Shown piece by piece: positions 37,101 to 45,986 of a stretch of DNA of 64,000 nucleotides. Below the pieces are notes generated by a model, which had not been told where the DNA came from, did not search any database, and saw only the letters and a program-made list of their open reading frames with translations. The DNA lies in contig NC_087071.1 in the NCBI RefSeq assembly GCF_963678635.1, positions 17,173,613-17,237,612 on the forward strand. Direction: 5' to 3'. The translations under genes were made by a program, and so were the position numbers. The DNA is from Symsagittifera roscoffensis. Its lineage: Eukaryota > Xenacoelomorpha > Acoela > Convolutidae. Position 1 is the first letter of the stretch, and each line of letters opens with the position of its first letter.

Positions 37101-38670
37101 GTCTCTTTACTAAGACGACCCAAAATAATGGCAAAAAGCTGTTTTTTTTTTCAAAAAAAAGCTTCAAAAACGTTTGAAACGTCTTTTTCTTTGTATTACA
37201 TATATTTCAAAATATTTACTCTAAACTAGTTAAGTTAGAAGAAATTTTCTTTTATTATCATGTGATCTCCAGCAAAAACTTAAAATGTTCGAACCATAAA
37301 ATATTAATTTTAGTTGTTTTGATTAAACGGAAGCTAAATATGTTTTGATTTTGTGCTACAGTTTGGTTTTGCATTTAATTTTTAGAAATTATTCAACGCG
37401 TAAAAATCATTCAACTCTTAGTTTTTTCAAAATAAATCTGTGAGACATTAATTGGGATAAATGAGCAACAATCCTTATCCGAAGTAAAATATACGGTTTT
37501 GGTTTTCAGTTTAGTTTTGGTTTTCACTTTAATTCTGATTTTCATTTAAATTTGATTTTCAATTTAGTTTTGACCTTCAACATAATTTTGATTTTAAAAA
37601 TATTTTTGATTTCCAACTTAATTTTAATGTTGTGTGTTTGTAGGTTCTATAACTAAAGTGTACCACCCCTCTGAGACGCCACAGAAGCCCAACTACAGGA
37701 ACAGATATGCTCCCAAATGCAACACCAACAACAGCTCAGCCAGCAATGAGGGGACATCCAGTCAGGGTCAGGGAAACAGGTAAATGTAATTTATTTTACT
37801 AGTTTGTAAAATGCTTTTTTTCAGCGACGCCTCACCTATCAGGCTTTATTTGTTAAGAGTAATGAACGCAGTGAAGACTCTTATATAGGTCTTGGTGATT
37901 TTTTTTTCAGGAGAAGTCTTAAAAGTATCTGATAACTACAGATGTGCGTTCATACATATTAATGCTTTTATATGTGCACTTTTAAAGTTCACTTCAAATT
38001 CATCTGTTAAATGATAGTTAAATTGCTCTCCAAATACGAATGTGGTAATCAAAAACTTCAGCGACTTCTAGTTTCGAAAGTGGATTTAAATTTTTAGATT
38101 TCCCACCGAAATGAAAATTTTACCTAGTAATGCAGTTTTTTCAAATTGAGTTAATTTTATCAAAAAGTGTCAAAATCATCTTGAAATTCAGAGATGGTTG
38201 AGGCCATATATTTTTTACTTTGAAATTCGAAAGTTGAAGTTTTTCCAAAAATAAGTTAAATTTTTTGTTTCCTTGCGTTCATTGCTCTTTTCCAACTGCC
38301 AGTTGGCTATTTATTTTTTTTTGCGCTTAAGGCTCCTCTTTAGTGATTCAGCCAGATTTGATATGTAAAAATAGTATGAAGGGAAAAATGACTAAGTATA
38401 AGCGTTATAAGAGATTGTAATAGAGTTATTGAATAATCATTTACCAGGTACGGGCGACGAAGGGGTGGAGCAAGACAGAGGCGGCCACCGACTATGGGGG
38501 CCAACTTTCAAAACACCCAACAAACATCCAGTCAAAACCAGGAACATAACAACTACGGAAACAACAACACTAACAGTAGACAACAAGCGCCATCCACGAC
38601 AACAAATGTAAACAATGCATCCCAACCGACAGCAACGACAATATCTACAACAACAACAGGGAAAACATGA
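21991..38670 (+). CDS. GTPBP1: GTPBP1-type translational GTPase, 3' eleven exons
   Basis: Eleven exons with GT/AG introns join to one frame of 533 codons and a TGA. GTPBP1 is a cytoplasmic GTPase of the EF1A/eRF3 group; the vertebrate protein delivers aminoacyl-tRNA in vitro and promotes exosome-linked mRNA decay. Visible in order: G1 GNVDAGKST, a switch region with [13 protein letters not shown]3 [13 protein letters not shown]4 TKID, G5-like SNVTG, then the two beta-barrel domains ([35 protein letters not shown]), and a basic, Gln/Asn/Thr-rich tail beginning [12 protein letters not shown]. All GTP-binding motifs are intact. The roughly 150 N-terminal residues usual in the family are not in the exons found; the frame is open at the acceptor at 21991, so at least one coding exon lies upstream. 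GTPBP2 is the alternative paralogue; the match to GTPBP1 in the G domain and Gly/Arg tail is better. Confidence 0.93.
22757..22824 (+). repeat. tRNA-like sequence in a GTPBP1 intron
   Basis: GGATCTGTAGCGTAGAGGTA has a good A box, and GATTCGAACC a good B box. The first and last seven bases can pair (with wobble), but the T arm cannot, so it is a tRNA-derived SINE head or pseudogene. Confidence 0.5.
23655..23880 (+). repeat. Tandem duplication, ~110-bp unit
   Basis: 'gagatactggtttttacctatg' to 'cttggaaaatatcagtgggg' occurs twice in direct succession with few differences, so the duplication is fairly recent. Bases 22830-23655 of the intron show nothing recognisable except a short C-rich run near 23184. 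Confidence 0.8.
23900..24790 (+). repeat. Decayed tandem array, ~130-160-bp period
   Basis: The block 'tgccaaatctgag' followed by 'ttcaatc.aaa.aa' recurs with variation near 23920, 24068, 24207, 24368, 24500 and 24641. Periods are 132-161 bases and the copies are strongly diverged. No coding capacity. Confidence 0.55.
24995..25310 (+). repeat. Repeat family A copy ending next to a GTPBP1 acceptor
   Basis: From 'attcatttttcaagttcaat' to the decayed tail 'tttccaacgctctgtcgact'. It ends about 20 bases before the acceptor of the exon at 25332, so its T-rich tail supplies the upstream intron sequence. Confidence 0.55.
25332..25432 (+). CDS. GTPBP1: GTPBP1 exon b (switch region)
   Basis: Acceptor ctgtgtttag, donor gtcagt. 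Encodes [20 protein letters not shown] and the following residues to DGHG, a block nearly invariant in the family. Confidence 0.92.
25964..26520 (+). repeat. Repeat family A, best complete copy
   Basis: Family A is the most frequent repeat here, with about 15 copies, all on this strand apart from the cluster at 45070-45440. Its structure: a 5' hairpin TTAAGAGT...ACTCTTATATAGG; a T-rich stretch; an internal inverted repeat TGCATTCATA...TATGAATGCA; a body with 'gatccagttttctcaa', 'gggttaat', 'gtcaatcataaattgttct' and 'aaagagctttaaggccatct'; and a 3' end 'ttgcgttcattactcttttc' followed by CCAACTGTCAGTTGG and CTATG. There is no open frame, no A/B box and no poly-A end. A 3' hairpin with a short fixed tail recalls Helitron/Helentron-type non-autonomous elements, but the CTRR end is absent, so the class is undecided. 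Confidence 0.7.
26748..27275 (+). repeat. Repeat family A, near-complete copy
   Basis: 5' hairpin 'taagagtcggttaacgtagt' with 'actctta', body, and the perfect tail palindrome CCAACTGTCAGTTGG at 27251. Immediately after it, at 27290-27340, a fragment with TGCATTCATA starts another partial copy. Confidence 0.65.
27885..28500 (+). repeat. Fragments of repeat family A
   Basis: Two weak 5' fragments are visible: 'gtcaacgtagttcagacatg' at 27895 and 'gtcaatggacacagcgaagaca' at 28311. They are separated by AT-rich sequence with no feature. Bases 28500-28670 show nothing else. Confidence 0.4.
28671..28807 (+). CDS. GTPBP1: GTPBP1 exon c (G3)
   Basis: Acceptor tgttttttag, donor gtatgt. Contains [20 protein letters not shown], the G3/switch II motif, and ends at [12 protein letters not shown]. 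Confidence 0.93.
29352..29416 (+). repeat. tRNA-like sequence in a GTPBP1 intron
   Basis: 'gcgaccgtgaaggacgcgag', an anticodon-loop-like 'ctcccaa', and a strong B box GTTCGAATCC within 'tcggat...atccga'. AGCGA and TCGCT pair as part of an acceptor stem. Anticodon CCC would suggest a Gly tRNA ancestor; arms are imperfect, so a pseudogene or SINE head. Bases 28810-29345 otherwise show no feature. Confidence 0.5.
29765..30510 (+). repeat. Repeat family A, disrupted copy
   Basis: Starts 'gattaatgaacgtagtgagt' and ends 'cattactcgtttccaactgt', 100 bases before the exon at 30611. The middle (about 30040-30240) is replaced by unrelated sequence. Confidence 0.55.
30611..30734 (+). CDS. GTPBP1: GTPBP1 exon d (G4)
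   Basis: Acceptor aaaattcag, donor gtaaga. Encodes [20 protein letters not shown] and then [23 protein letters not shown] is the guanine-specificity motif. Confidence 0.93.
30885..30955 (+). repeat. tRNA-derived sequence, Met(CAT)-like
   Basis: 'tatggcagttggctccgcga', the anticodon-arm-like 'ctgcttcataagc' with loop CAT, and the B-box-like 'ggatcgaatc'. Resembles a decayed elongator tRNA-Met; probably a SINE head. Bases 30955-31335 show nothing else. Confidence 0.5.
31335..31468 (+). CDS. GTPBP1: GTPBP1 exon e
   Basis: Acceptor ttttgtttcag, donor gtatag. Encodes [20 protein letters not shown] through SERVCPIFQ. Bases 31470-32148 (intron) show no recognisable feature. Confidence 0.92.
32148..32273 (+). 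CDS. GTPBP1: GTPBP1 exon f (G5 region)
   Basis: Acceptor tttgttag, donor gtcagt. Encodes [20 protein letters not shown] and then [13 protein letters not shown], the end of the G domain. Confidence 0.92.
32502..32684 (+). CDS. GTPBP1: GTPBP1 exon g (domain 2)
   Basis: Acceptor tttcttttag, donor gtaggt. Encodes [20 protein letters not shown] and on to [11 protein letters not shown], the EF-Tu-like beta barrel. Confidence 0.93.
32820..33290 (+). repeat. Minisatellite, 36-bp unit, 13 copies
   Basis: The unit 'attatatatttaaatgcggg' plus 'cttcactatctcgtct' is repeated 13 times with few substitutions. Because 36 is a multiple of three, long frames are open on both strands (for example a 12-residue [12 protein letters not shown] repeat). 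I regard these as non-coding; the array lies in a GTPBP1 intron. Confidence 0.95.
33430..34520 (+). repeat. Decayed tandem array, ~120-185-bp period
   Basis: The block 'attgcgaatcttgcctccaaat' with 'tgctcaaatccttgtagtttt' and 'cccaaccctgtagttgggt' recurs near 33439, 33605, 33778, 33940, 34066, 34250, 34380 and 34502. Copies lose similarity toward the 3' end. No coding capacity. Bases 34520-34973 show no feature. Confidence 0.75.
34974..35109 (+). CDS. GTPBP1: GTPBP1 exon h (domain 3)
   Basis: Acceptor gtatgtcgtag, donor gttagt. Encodes [20 protein letters not shown], then [20 protein letters not shown], ending in the Val codon. Confidence 0.92.
35110..36913 (+). other. GTPBP1 intron with unassigned, less AT-rich stretch
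   Basis: The 1.8-kb intron between exons h and i. From 35640 to 36370 the sequence is markedly less AT-rich than other introns. On the minus strand two frames look slightly protein-like: 35618-35388 ([20 protein letters not shown]) and one ending at 36160 with Cys-rich [14 protein letters not shown] and NSHCDCGP, preceded by an acceptor-like 'aagtcattgcag'. Neither matches a family I know. It may be a nested gene fragment or a decayed transposon; I do not call a gene. Confidence 0.3.
36914..37078 (+). CDS. GTPBP1: GTPBP1 exon i (domain 3)
   Basis: Acceptor gttgttgttcag, donor gtgagt. Begins [20 protein letters not shown] and ends [13 protein letters not shown]. Confidence 0.93.
37496..37625 (+). 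repeat. T-rich short tandem repeat
   Basis: Irregular repeats of a ~19-bp unit like 'ttttcagtttagttttg' directly upstream of the acceptor at 37644. Bases 37079-37495 show no feature. Confidence 0.6.
37644..37779 (+). CDS. GTPBP1: GTPBP1 exon j
   Basis: Acceptor tgtttgtag, donor gtaaat. Encodes [20 protein letters not shown] followed by an Asn/Ser-rich stretch; the start of the disordered tail. Confidence 0.88.
37851..38315 (+). repeat. Repeat family A, complete copy in the last intron
   Basis: 5' hairpin TTAAGAGT...ACTCTTATATAGG, body, and the tail CCAACTGCCAGTTGG. One of the best-preserved copies. Confidence 0.7.
38448..38670 (+). CDS. GTPBP1: GTPBP1 terminal exon (basic, low-complexity tail)
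   Basis: Acceptor catttaccag. Encodes [20 protein letters not shown], then an Asn/Gln/Thr-rich tail ending TTTTGKT and TGA at 38668. The RRRGG motif matches the basic C-terminal region of vertebrate GTPBP1. No clear AATAAA follows within 300 bases; 38671-39190 shows no other feature. Confidence 0.85.
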
Positions 38671-39194
38671 AAAAAACATGCTGAACGGAAAAACTGAAGT
38701 TGTTTCCAAAACAAACGCACCAAACTCTTTTATTGTAGCTGGTATAGAATTATGAAACTTCGTGGTAGTTTTTCTTGAGCAAACTTAATATATATATATT
38801 TTTTGCAAAATGGTTGAGGTTTTGAAAGAGGATTCTGTTGGAAAGTTGCAAGTTTTTTAAATACTATCATGAATTGAAATAGCAGATAATTTCTCTGAAC
38901 CTTTTCTGTTGTTGTTTTTAGCTGCGATGTGTTTTGGTCTTAGTGCTTGTCAAAACTACAATTCAGTTCTATAATTGTTTAATCTCACTTATCTAAATAC
39001 AATTTAATTGTCTTTTTGATTTCTGCCATTTTCAATCTTAGCTGTTTTCTTGAAACAAGTTTCTGAGAAGTTAAGATAAAAAATAGTAAGTCCGTAGAAA
39101 GCAAATCTTGGAATTTTATTCTATCTTTTCTGCTCTTCGCGGAGAACCGCTGCTGTCGCTCACTTCGAGGGTGTCTTACAATTTAATGACATAC

Positions 39195-39335
39195 AATTTA
39201 ACACCGTACATTTTAACACTTAGTCATTTCACTACTAAACAATTTAAATCGACAACAATATAAATCCTATTTTCCAGTTTAACACAGTACACAGTACATT
39301 TTAACACCTAGTCATTTCACTATTAAAATTAATGC
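39195..39335 (+). repeat. Short direct repeat, two copies
   Basis: 'gtacattttaacacttagtc' with 'atttcactactaaa' occurs at 39206 and again at 39294 with small changes. Confidence 0.65.
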
Positions 39336-39404
39336 TGTATGAATTCCTTATCTTAACTCTTATCACACCAAAGTTAATCCTGCAATTAACAAACGCACCA
39401 TAAT

Positions 39405-39585
39405 GAAAAGACGTTTCCTTGCAGACTCCCGGAAACGTAACAAAACGCAAGAACATGACTCGTGCCTTAGCAATTTAACCCCAGGACAATCGCCCTTATT
39501 TTCGGGATGCTAGGTTGGGACTACGGGCTGGCAAACCCTTTAGCTTTGCGTTTTATGTGCCTACAATTCAAAAATTGCTGACAAA
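39405..39585 (+). repeat. Dispersed repeat family F, copy 2
   Basis: Partner of 2690-2890, with the shared core 'gctaggttgggactacgggc' and 'tggcaaaccctttag'. Confidence 0.6.
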
Positions 39586-39589
39586 GCGA

Positions 39590-42500
39590 TCATGTCATAA
39601 GTTTAAGTTCGAGAATGATTCTAAAAAATAATGATTTGAAGGCTTTTGGCATTGGTTAATTCTTTTTTAAATTTCTATACTGGCTCAAAATGTCTAGAAA
39701 ATTAGGCCATATTAGTCAAAGGACTTCTAATTATTTGCGGGCTTTTGAAGTTCATTGATTTATTGCTTGTTTTTGGTTCATTTTGGTATGATTCATTGAA
39801 AATATTGGCAAAGCCATTTCATTTTGGATTGAAATGTTTCATTGAAATCGTTTGTAAGGTCATTCTGCTCAAAACTTACGCGAATTAAGTAGCGCGAATT
39901 TGTCTAGCTTTAAATGGCAAAAATTTCTCTCGTTTAATTCTTTGATGGCTACCGAAATCCCCTTTGAAGTAAATTTTCTTTTCATTGTGGATTAAAACGG
40001 TGTTAAGTCATAGAAATTGTTTTAAAATGTAGCCATGTTAAATTGCTAAGGCAACAAAAAAATAGGGAGTGAAATTGTAGGGTGTTAAGTTGTTCAGAGT
40101 TAAAAAGGGGGGAACCCAGTTCGAGAACCCAAAGCAATTTAAATTCATTTCTTTTTCGGAGTGGAGGATGTTGCTTCGCCCTCAGGCATCGAGCGTGAGT
40201 CATGGTATGTATCGAAACACCAACAATTTGACTGGGAGTTGAAGACTTGATTATTTTGCCAGCACTGACCATTATTAAGACCATTTATTATGAAAGAAAA
40301 GAATCGTTATACCAATTTGTCTAATGATTTCAGTATACCAGATGATTTGGACACTCAAAAGTGATAGTGAAATCAGCAGTTCCAATAGGCCGTTTAGGTA
40401 GTGATTTTCAGTTTAATTCAAACAAACTATCTGCTTCACATTTTGATTCTCTCATGGAAATAAAATATCTGCTTCGATTCAGTTTTTTTTTTCAATTTGG
40501 GTTTGGTTTATCATCAAAAACGTTTAAATCTGATCAAAAAATTGAGATTTGTGCAGTAAAGCATGGAAAACTAGCACTTTCAAAATTTCTCTAAATCTCA
40601 ATTCAATTTTCTCTCTAAATTTCTCTAAATCCCAATTCAATTTTTAAAGAGGACAAACAAATACAATTTTCGAAGAAAACGATTTGCAGCGAAAATTATT
40701 TCACAAGTTTACAAAAATTTACAGAAATTTAAACTTGCGGATGATCGCTAACTATTGTATGTTTTTTATTATTTCTTTCCTCAGCTCAAAACCAAATTTT
40801 TTTTTTCAAATTAGTGAAGCTTTATCTGCGTTGTGTGATAAAAGGATCTGTCATAAAACTAGAATTCAGGCATATTCGACAGTCATAGTAATATAGGCAA
40901 ACCGGACAACAGTTTTTGGAGAAAAATGCATCGTTAAACAAACAAAAAAAATTTTAAAAAAATTTCAATTTAGCAGAAATTTTTTGAATTGTTGAAGTTT
41001 TTAATTACCAAAATGGTAGTAAACATCTCCAAAAACTAATTTTCCTCCAGTAAAATTAAATTTAAGCTCAATTGAGCGTATATTGTAAGCGGCCTAAATT
41101 TGTCATACTAAGCCTACTCTCTGGCTTTGTCGTTTGAAATTAACAAATAATCAAAAGTTTCAAACTGTTTTTTTCTCGACACTAGAAAAATTTTTGGGAA
41201 TTTTCAAATGTTGTTCGAATCCCGACTGAGAGGGCTTTAATATGGTACATCACTCAACCCAGTCCGATGATTATTTGTGGCACCTGATTTTGCGTGGAAG
41301 ACGAAAAAAAATAAACAAACACACCCAAATACTAAGTTCCTCCCCATTTTCATTGGTCGGAACAAAAATGTGTATCGATACAGAGTATTCAATAAATATG
41401 GGAAAAAATATTTTCAAAGTAGATAGTAAAGTTTGCAACAAAGTGCTTTAATGATCGAAACTAAACGCAGAAATAGACTTTCTTTTGCCTTAGATGCTTG
41501 ATTTGGAGAGGACCACTTTTGACAAATTTTTCGTTGATTTTGACTAATTTTTTTTTCATTGTGAGCAAAAGATCTCAATTTCCTTTAATGAAGGTATCAA
41601 TACATGGTTTAACTACTTACCAACTTTATAGAGTCTGAAAATGTGAGTTTTTTTTACTATCTCTGGTAAATTTAATAGGAATAAAGACTGTCTCGATCAA
41701 GCGGAATAAATAAATCTTCAACAAAGCTATGAAATTGTTCATTGGGAGGATTTTTCTGACCTCAAATGTGTCCAAATATTTCCGCCGTTGCGGTCGATCT
41801 ACCAATTTATACGGTCGATTTATCAGTTTGAGTGAAACTCGAAGTGAAATTTCATCCGAAACTGTCCTTGAAAGCATAACGAGAACAAAATTTAATTTGG
41901 AATATTGTCCACTGGTGTAATCTAATCACAAAAAAAATGGTACAATCTCACCATTGCCAAACTATAGATCTCAGCAATATACAGAAGGGAACTTAAAGAT
42001 TTTTTTAAAAGTTTTTTCAATCAAATTTAAACGACTCGAAAAGTTAACAATAAATATTTTTCGTTTGTTTTTTAAGTTATAATGCAAATTATCAGTTGAA
42101 AACTGATTTTTGTAAGGCGCGCATTTCCATCAAAAGAGCTTACGACTAATCAAGTTATTTTTTATCAGACTGCAACTATGTAGAAGCTGTTGTAAAGTTT
42201 TCGGTAAGCTGTTAATGGTTTATATAATAAAAAAAATTTGGCGCAATGAAATTTTAACAATAAACGTTTGTTTTTTCAATTTCATCATACCATAATGTTT
42301 TTTTAAAAAAATTGATAAGTAACAAGAATTTTAACCGCATCATCTTTAACATACTCGTAGTCTGAGGGAAAAAATAGACTAATCGTGAATATCTCTGCCT
42401 AAAAATGCGCGCATTGTCAAATCAAGATTGCAACTAATATGATCCGCTTTATTATAATTTGAAAAAAAAAAAACAACAAACGGGTTGTATTAAAATACTG

Positions 42501-43160
42501 AAGTGCTTGAACATAGTAACCTACATATCGCTAGCTTAGCATATCCATTATTTGGATTTAATTTATTTGGTAACTCATCCTATACCAAGATTCCAATATT
42601 CAAAATTCATTTAGTGGCCCATTTTAGTATTCATTAACTCATCTAAGTCTTGAACTGATTGGGACAAGTTCACAGATACTTCAAGAATTAATTTTAACTT
42701 TGGCCATTTCGAAGTGTTTAACTAAAGCTATTATCAAAAAAATATTCTTCAAGAAAATCTGGCAAACAAGTAGTAGCTCAATCAGTAGCGCAAGCATTGA
42801 AAGTTGTTCTTTTCAAGATACTATTCTCGTCAGAGCAGTGAAAGAACAGGATTTTTGAAACTACTTCCTCGCTATCGCAAGAGACGACTTTTCATTACGT
42901 ACAAAATTAACATATGCTTAACATATCAATAGGTACCATTAGGGGGTGAAGGTAACGTTTTGCCACCCAATTATCACCCAATGAACAAATTACCTCGTTA
43001 TTCGTTAAAAACTAAAGTTTTTTTTAATTGGTAGCGTATAAGTGCGGTTATAAAGGAAGAAGTAACAAAAATTATTATGATTTTTTAATTAATCGACGAA
43101 GTTTTGTCTACTCGTCTAATAGTCTAATAGTTATGGCCAATAATTAATTCATTGGTCGGC
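39590..43160. other. No gene recognised
   Basis: About 3.6 kb of AT-rich sequence. I see no coding exon, RNA gene or clearly repeated unit; the short open frames have no protein-like composition. A slightly GC-richer patch at 40100-40260 is unexplained. Confidence 0.5.
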
Positions 43161-43164
43161 AAAT

Positions 43165-43243
43165 CAACCCAGCTTGAGAATAACGCGTTTAAAATTTCAA
43201 GTTTTTGTGCGTTTTGCCCGGACAATTTAAATAATCACTGTAG
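43165..43243. mobile_element. End of a fold-back family element
   Basis: 'aataacgcgttt' to 'ggacaatttaaataatcactgta' matches the right end of the fold-back element at 7296-7964. The opposite arm was not found. At 43262-43360 and 43565-43670 a diverged ~100-bp block ('aaagatgc', 'gtctttttgaa') is duplicated; nothing else is seen up to 43900. Confidence 0.45.
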
Positions 43244-43899
43244 AGCTGATTTATGTTTTATTCCGTTACAATTGAAAAGATGCTATCAAGAGCCTTCTTT
43301 ATTAGTTTGAAGTCTTTTTGAACCACGGGATTAAACGTGTTTCTAGCGAGTATAAAACATGATAAAGTATGGGCCGAATTCTCAATTAAAATGAATTTAG
43401 CGTTCGCAGCATATCTACGTGATAAAGAATGTTTGAATTTGTAATCGACCATTGAAAAAGAGAAAATGTTTTTTTTTTTCATTTCGCTGGTCAATTAAAA
43501 AAGCAAGTATTCGCTTAGCATGTAGATTTGACGTGAGCACAAAAGTTGATGAATTGTTTGGTCTTGATTTATTGGAAAGATGCCTTTGAGAGCCTACTAT
43601 TGCTGTCTGATGTCTTTTTGAAGCCACACGGGGCTCAAGATTTTCCAGCTGGTATACAACCAACAACTATTCTCACCAAAATTACGTTTGAGCTCAGTCA
43701 GTTAATTCTAAAACGTTTTTTTTTCAATACATTTAAAATTTTTATAATTTTAAACAAAACAGAATCGTTCACATCAATTTTATATAGATGAATATCAATT
43801 AGCAAAATTTTGGTCCTGGGTCCCAACACTTTTTAAAACTAGGAGAAAAAGTTTTAACTTGAGCCAATTACGCTAGAAGTCGGAAAAGATGTTTCATCC

Positions 43900-45738
43900 T
43901 AGGTCATATCCTCAGTGTGCAGATTAATGAGAATTTTGGGAGGTTGTAGCGATGTAGTATGATGCCAATTATGGCACGTGGTGAGTTGATATGATGTGGA
44001 TAAAATTCTTGTGGTGCATTTTCGAAATTTTGTTCGATGGCACTACCATTTTGATGAGTTACTCGAAGTTCCATGGGGACATTTGCCGGGCTGTATGAGT
44101 AGTAAGGGCCATTCGACCAGAAGCCAATCGAACTTAGTGCAGTGAAACGAGTTTTATCTTATTGGAAGCTGACCGTACGATTCTGATGATTAACGATGCT
44201 AAATGTGAAATTGAACGAAAAAGAAAAGGTCTTTTTGGATCGGAGTTCTTATTTTTCAAACTTCAATTTGAGCGTGCATCACACATAACACTTTATTTTT
44301 TCGCGAAAATGAAAAGCAAGAAAATTGGAACAACAATTTTTGCGACTAGAGAACACCGATAGAGATAGAAAACGGCCGGAACGGAGATGGTTGAGTTTCA
44401 AGGATGAATCACGCTCTTAACTTTGACGATTGTTTCAGTCACAATCATTACTGGACAAATCTCTTCGATCAGTAAGGCTAATGGGAGAATATGTCATCAT
44501 TTCCAATCGTGAAGAAGGCGCTTCTTCACGCGGATTCAAAAAGTCGGAGTTTCGGGGAGAAATTGTAAACTGCATATTAAACAATTTGTAGCTTCCTGGG
44601 GTGTCATAAATTGATTTTAATTAATATCTTATTCGATTTCAGATTTTGAGAAGCTAGGAGTTAAGGTAAAGGGATGATCGATCTCCGATGGATATGATGG
44701 TTTTATCTACTGAACAAAAACAACAGTAAAAAAATAATAGCGTATTATCCCTGTTTTTAGGAGTAACCTCGTGGTCTGGGCATACATAAATTGAGCGGTT
44801 TGGCCGATAGCTTTTCAGTTGTAATAATATCGTCGACCCGATGTTACGAGAACCACATTGAACTAGGTGTTTTTGAACAACATGCCTTCATCAAGAGTTT
44901 TTTCAAATCAATTACTTACACTAATGGCTTTTAGAAAACGCAAAGTTTGCAGAAAAATCAGATCCCGGCTGGATTCGAACACCAAATCTTTGACGTCTCA
45001 AGCATGTGTGTTACCTCTACGCCAGATGCTTGACTGTATTTAAGCTTAAGGAACTGGTTGAAACACGAAAAAATTATAAGACTCGGATGCAACAACCTTG
45101 CTTATAGCAAGGATAAACATAGCCAACAGACAGTTGGAAAGGTATCAATAAACTCAGAAAAAGAACTCTTTTAGGTTTTTTCAAGGAGTTTGTTCTGATT
45201 TTATTGATAGCGCTCCAACTATCTGTTGGCCAAATTATCCTTGCGATAAGCAAGGTTGTTGTATCCGAGTTTTTCTGAGTTTTTTGATACATTTCCAACT
45301 GTTTTTTGTGTATGTTTATCCTTGCGATAAGCAAGGTTGCTGCATCCGAGTTTTTTCTGAGTTTTTTGATACCTTTCCAACTGTCTCTTGGGTATGTTTA
45401 TCCTTGCGACGAGCACGGTTGTTGTATCCGAGTCCTATTCTTTTTCTAGTGTTTCAGCCAGCTCCATAAATTTTTTTCAATCAAGCATCTGGCGTTGAGG
45501 TAACACACATGCTTAAGACGACAAAGATTGGGGTTTCAACTCAGGCGGGATCTGATTTTTTTTGCAAGTTTTGCAATTTCCAAACCCATTAATGAAAGTA
45601 ATTAAGTTCAAAACAAAATCTTGAAGAAAGCATCTTGAAGAAAGCGGTTAAAACATCTGAAGCTCTGTTTAGGCGCTAGCTAGTCGTTTTAGAACGTAGC
45701 TTTGTTTACAGTCGGTATGTACTTCCGCGCGAAGGTTA
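43900..45738 (+). repeat. Interspersed repeat family C, copy 1, interrupted
   Basis: Shares with 45987-47250 and 49350-50237 the blocks 'ccattcgaccagaa', 'gtgaagaa.gc..cttc', 'gagaagctaggagttaaggt' (or close), 'gatcgatctccgatgga', and the end 'tagtcgttttagaacgtagc' to GAAGGTTACA. The block from 'gggccattcgaccag' (44106) to GGTTACA (45738) is flanked by AGTAG on both sides, a possible 5-bp target duplication. The copy is split by the palindromic cluster at about 44890-45640. The TG/TA...CA ends and 5-bp duplication recall solo LTRs, but this is unproven. Confidence 0.5.
44945..45565. repeat. Palindromic cluster: two inverted tRNA-like heads around a tandem array
   Basis: A tRNA-like unit reads out on the minus strand at 45032-44958 and on the plus strand at 45483-45560: 'agcatctggcgtagaggtaa' has a good A box, and 'tgttcgaatcc' (minus copy) a good B box. 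Between them a ~82-bp unit is present three times in plus (near 45242, 45325, 45406) and once inverted (45160-45070). Each unit has the family A tail palindrome (CCAACTGTCTGTTGG type) and a second hairpin, CCTTGCGATAAGCAAGG. Confidence 0.65.
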
Positions 45739-45749
45739 CAAGTAGCACT

Positions 45750-45986
45750 CGCGATTCAACTCTCGATCCTCTGTCGCGAACATGATAGCTCTACTCAAGT
45801 TGATTGTTATTGTGCAAAAAACGAATAACAATTTGACTCTTAGTTAATTATTTTTCTCTCTCCCGTCTTTTCTCTTTGCGAAAACCGGTGTTCTGACTTT
45901 CGCGGTTTTTTCAGTTGTCGCGAAAAACAAGATTGTTATGTTTCATGCACGCTCCAATCGAAGTTTTAAAAATATTAACTTCATGT
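45750..45986 (+). repeat. Repeat family E, copy 1
   Basis: Roughly 60% similar to 52080-52315: 'agctctact', 'cgaata.caattt', a pyrimidine stretch, 'tttttcagttgtcgcgaaaa' and 'catgca'. Unknown class. Confidence 0.4.
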
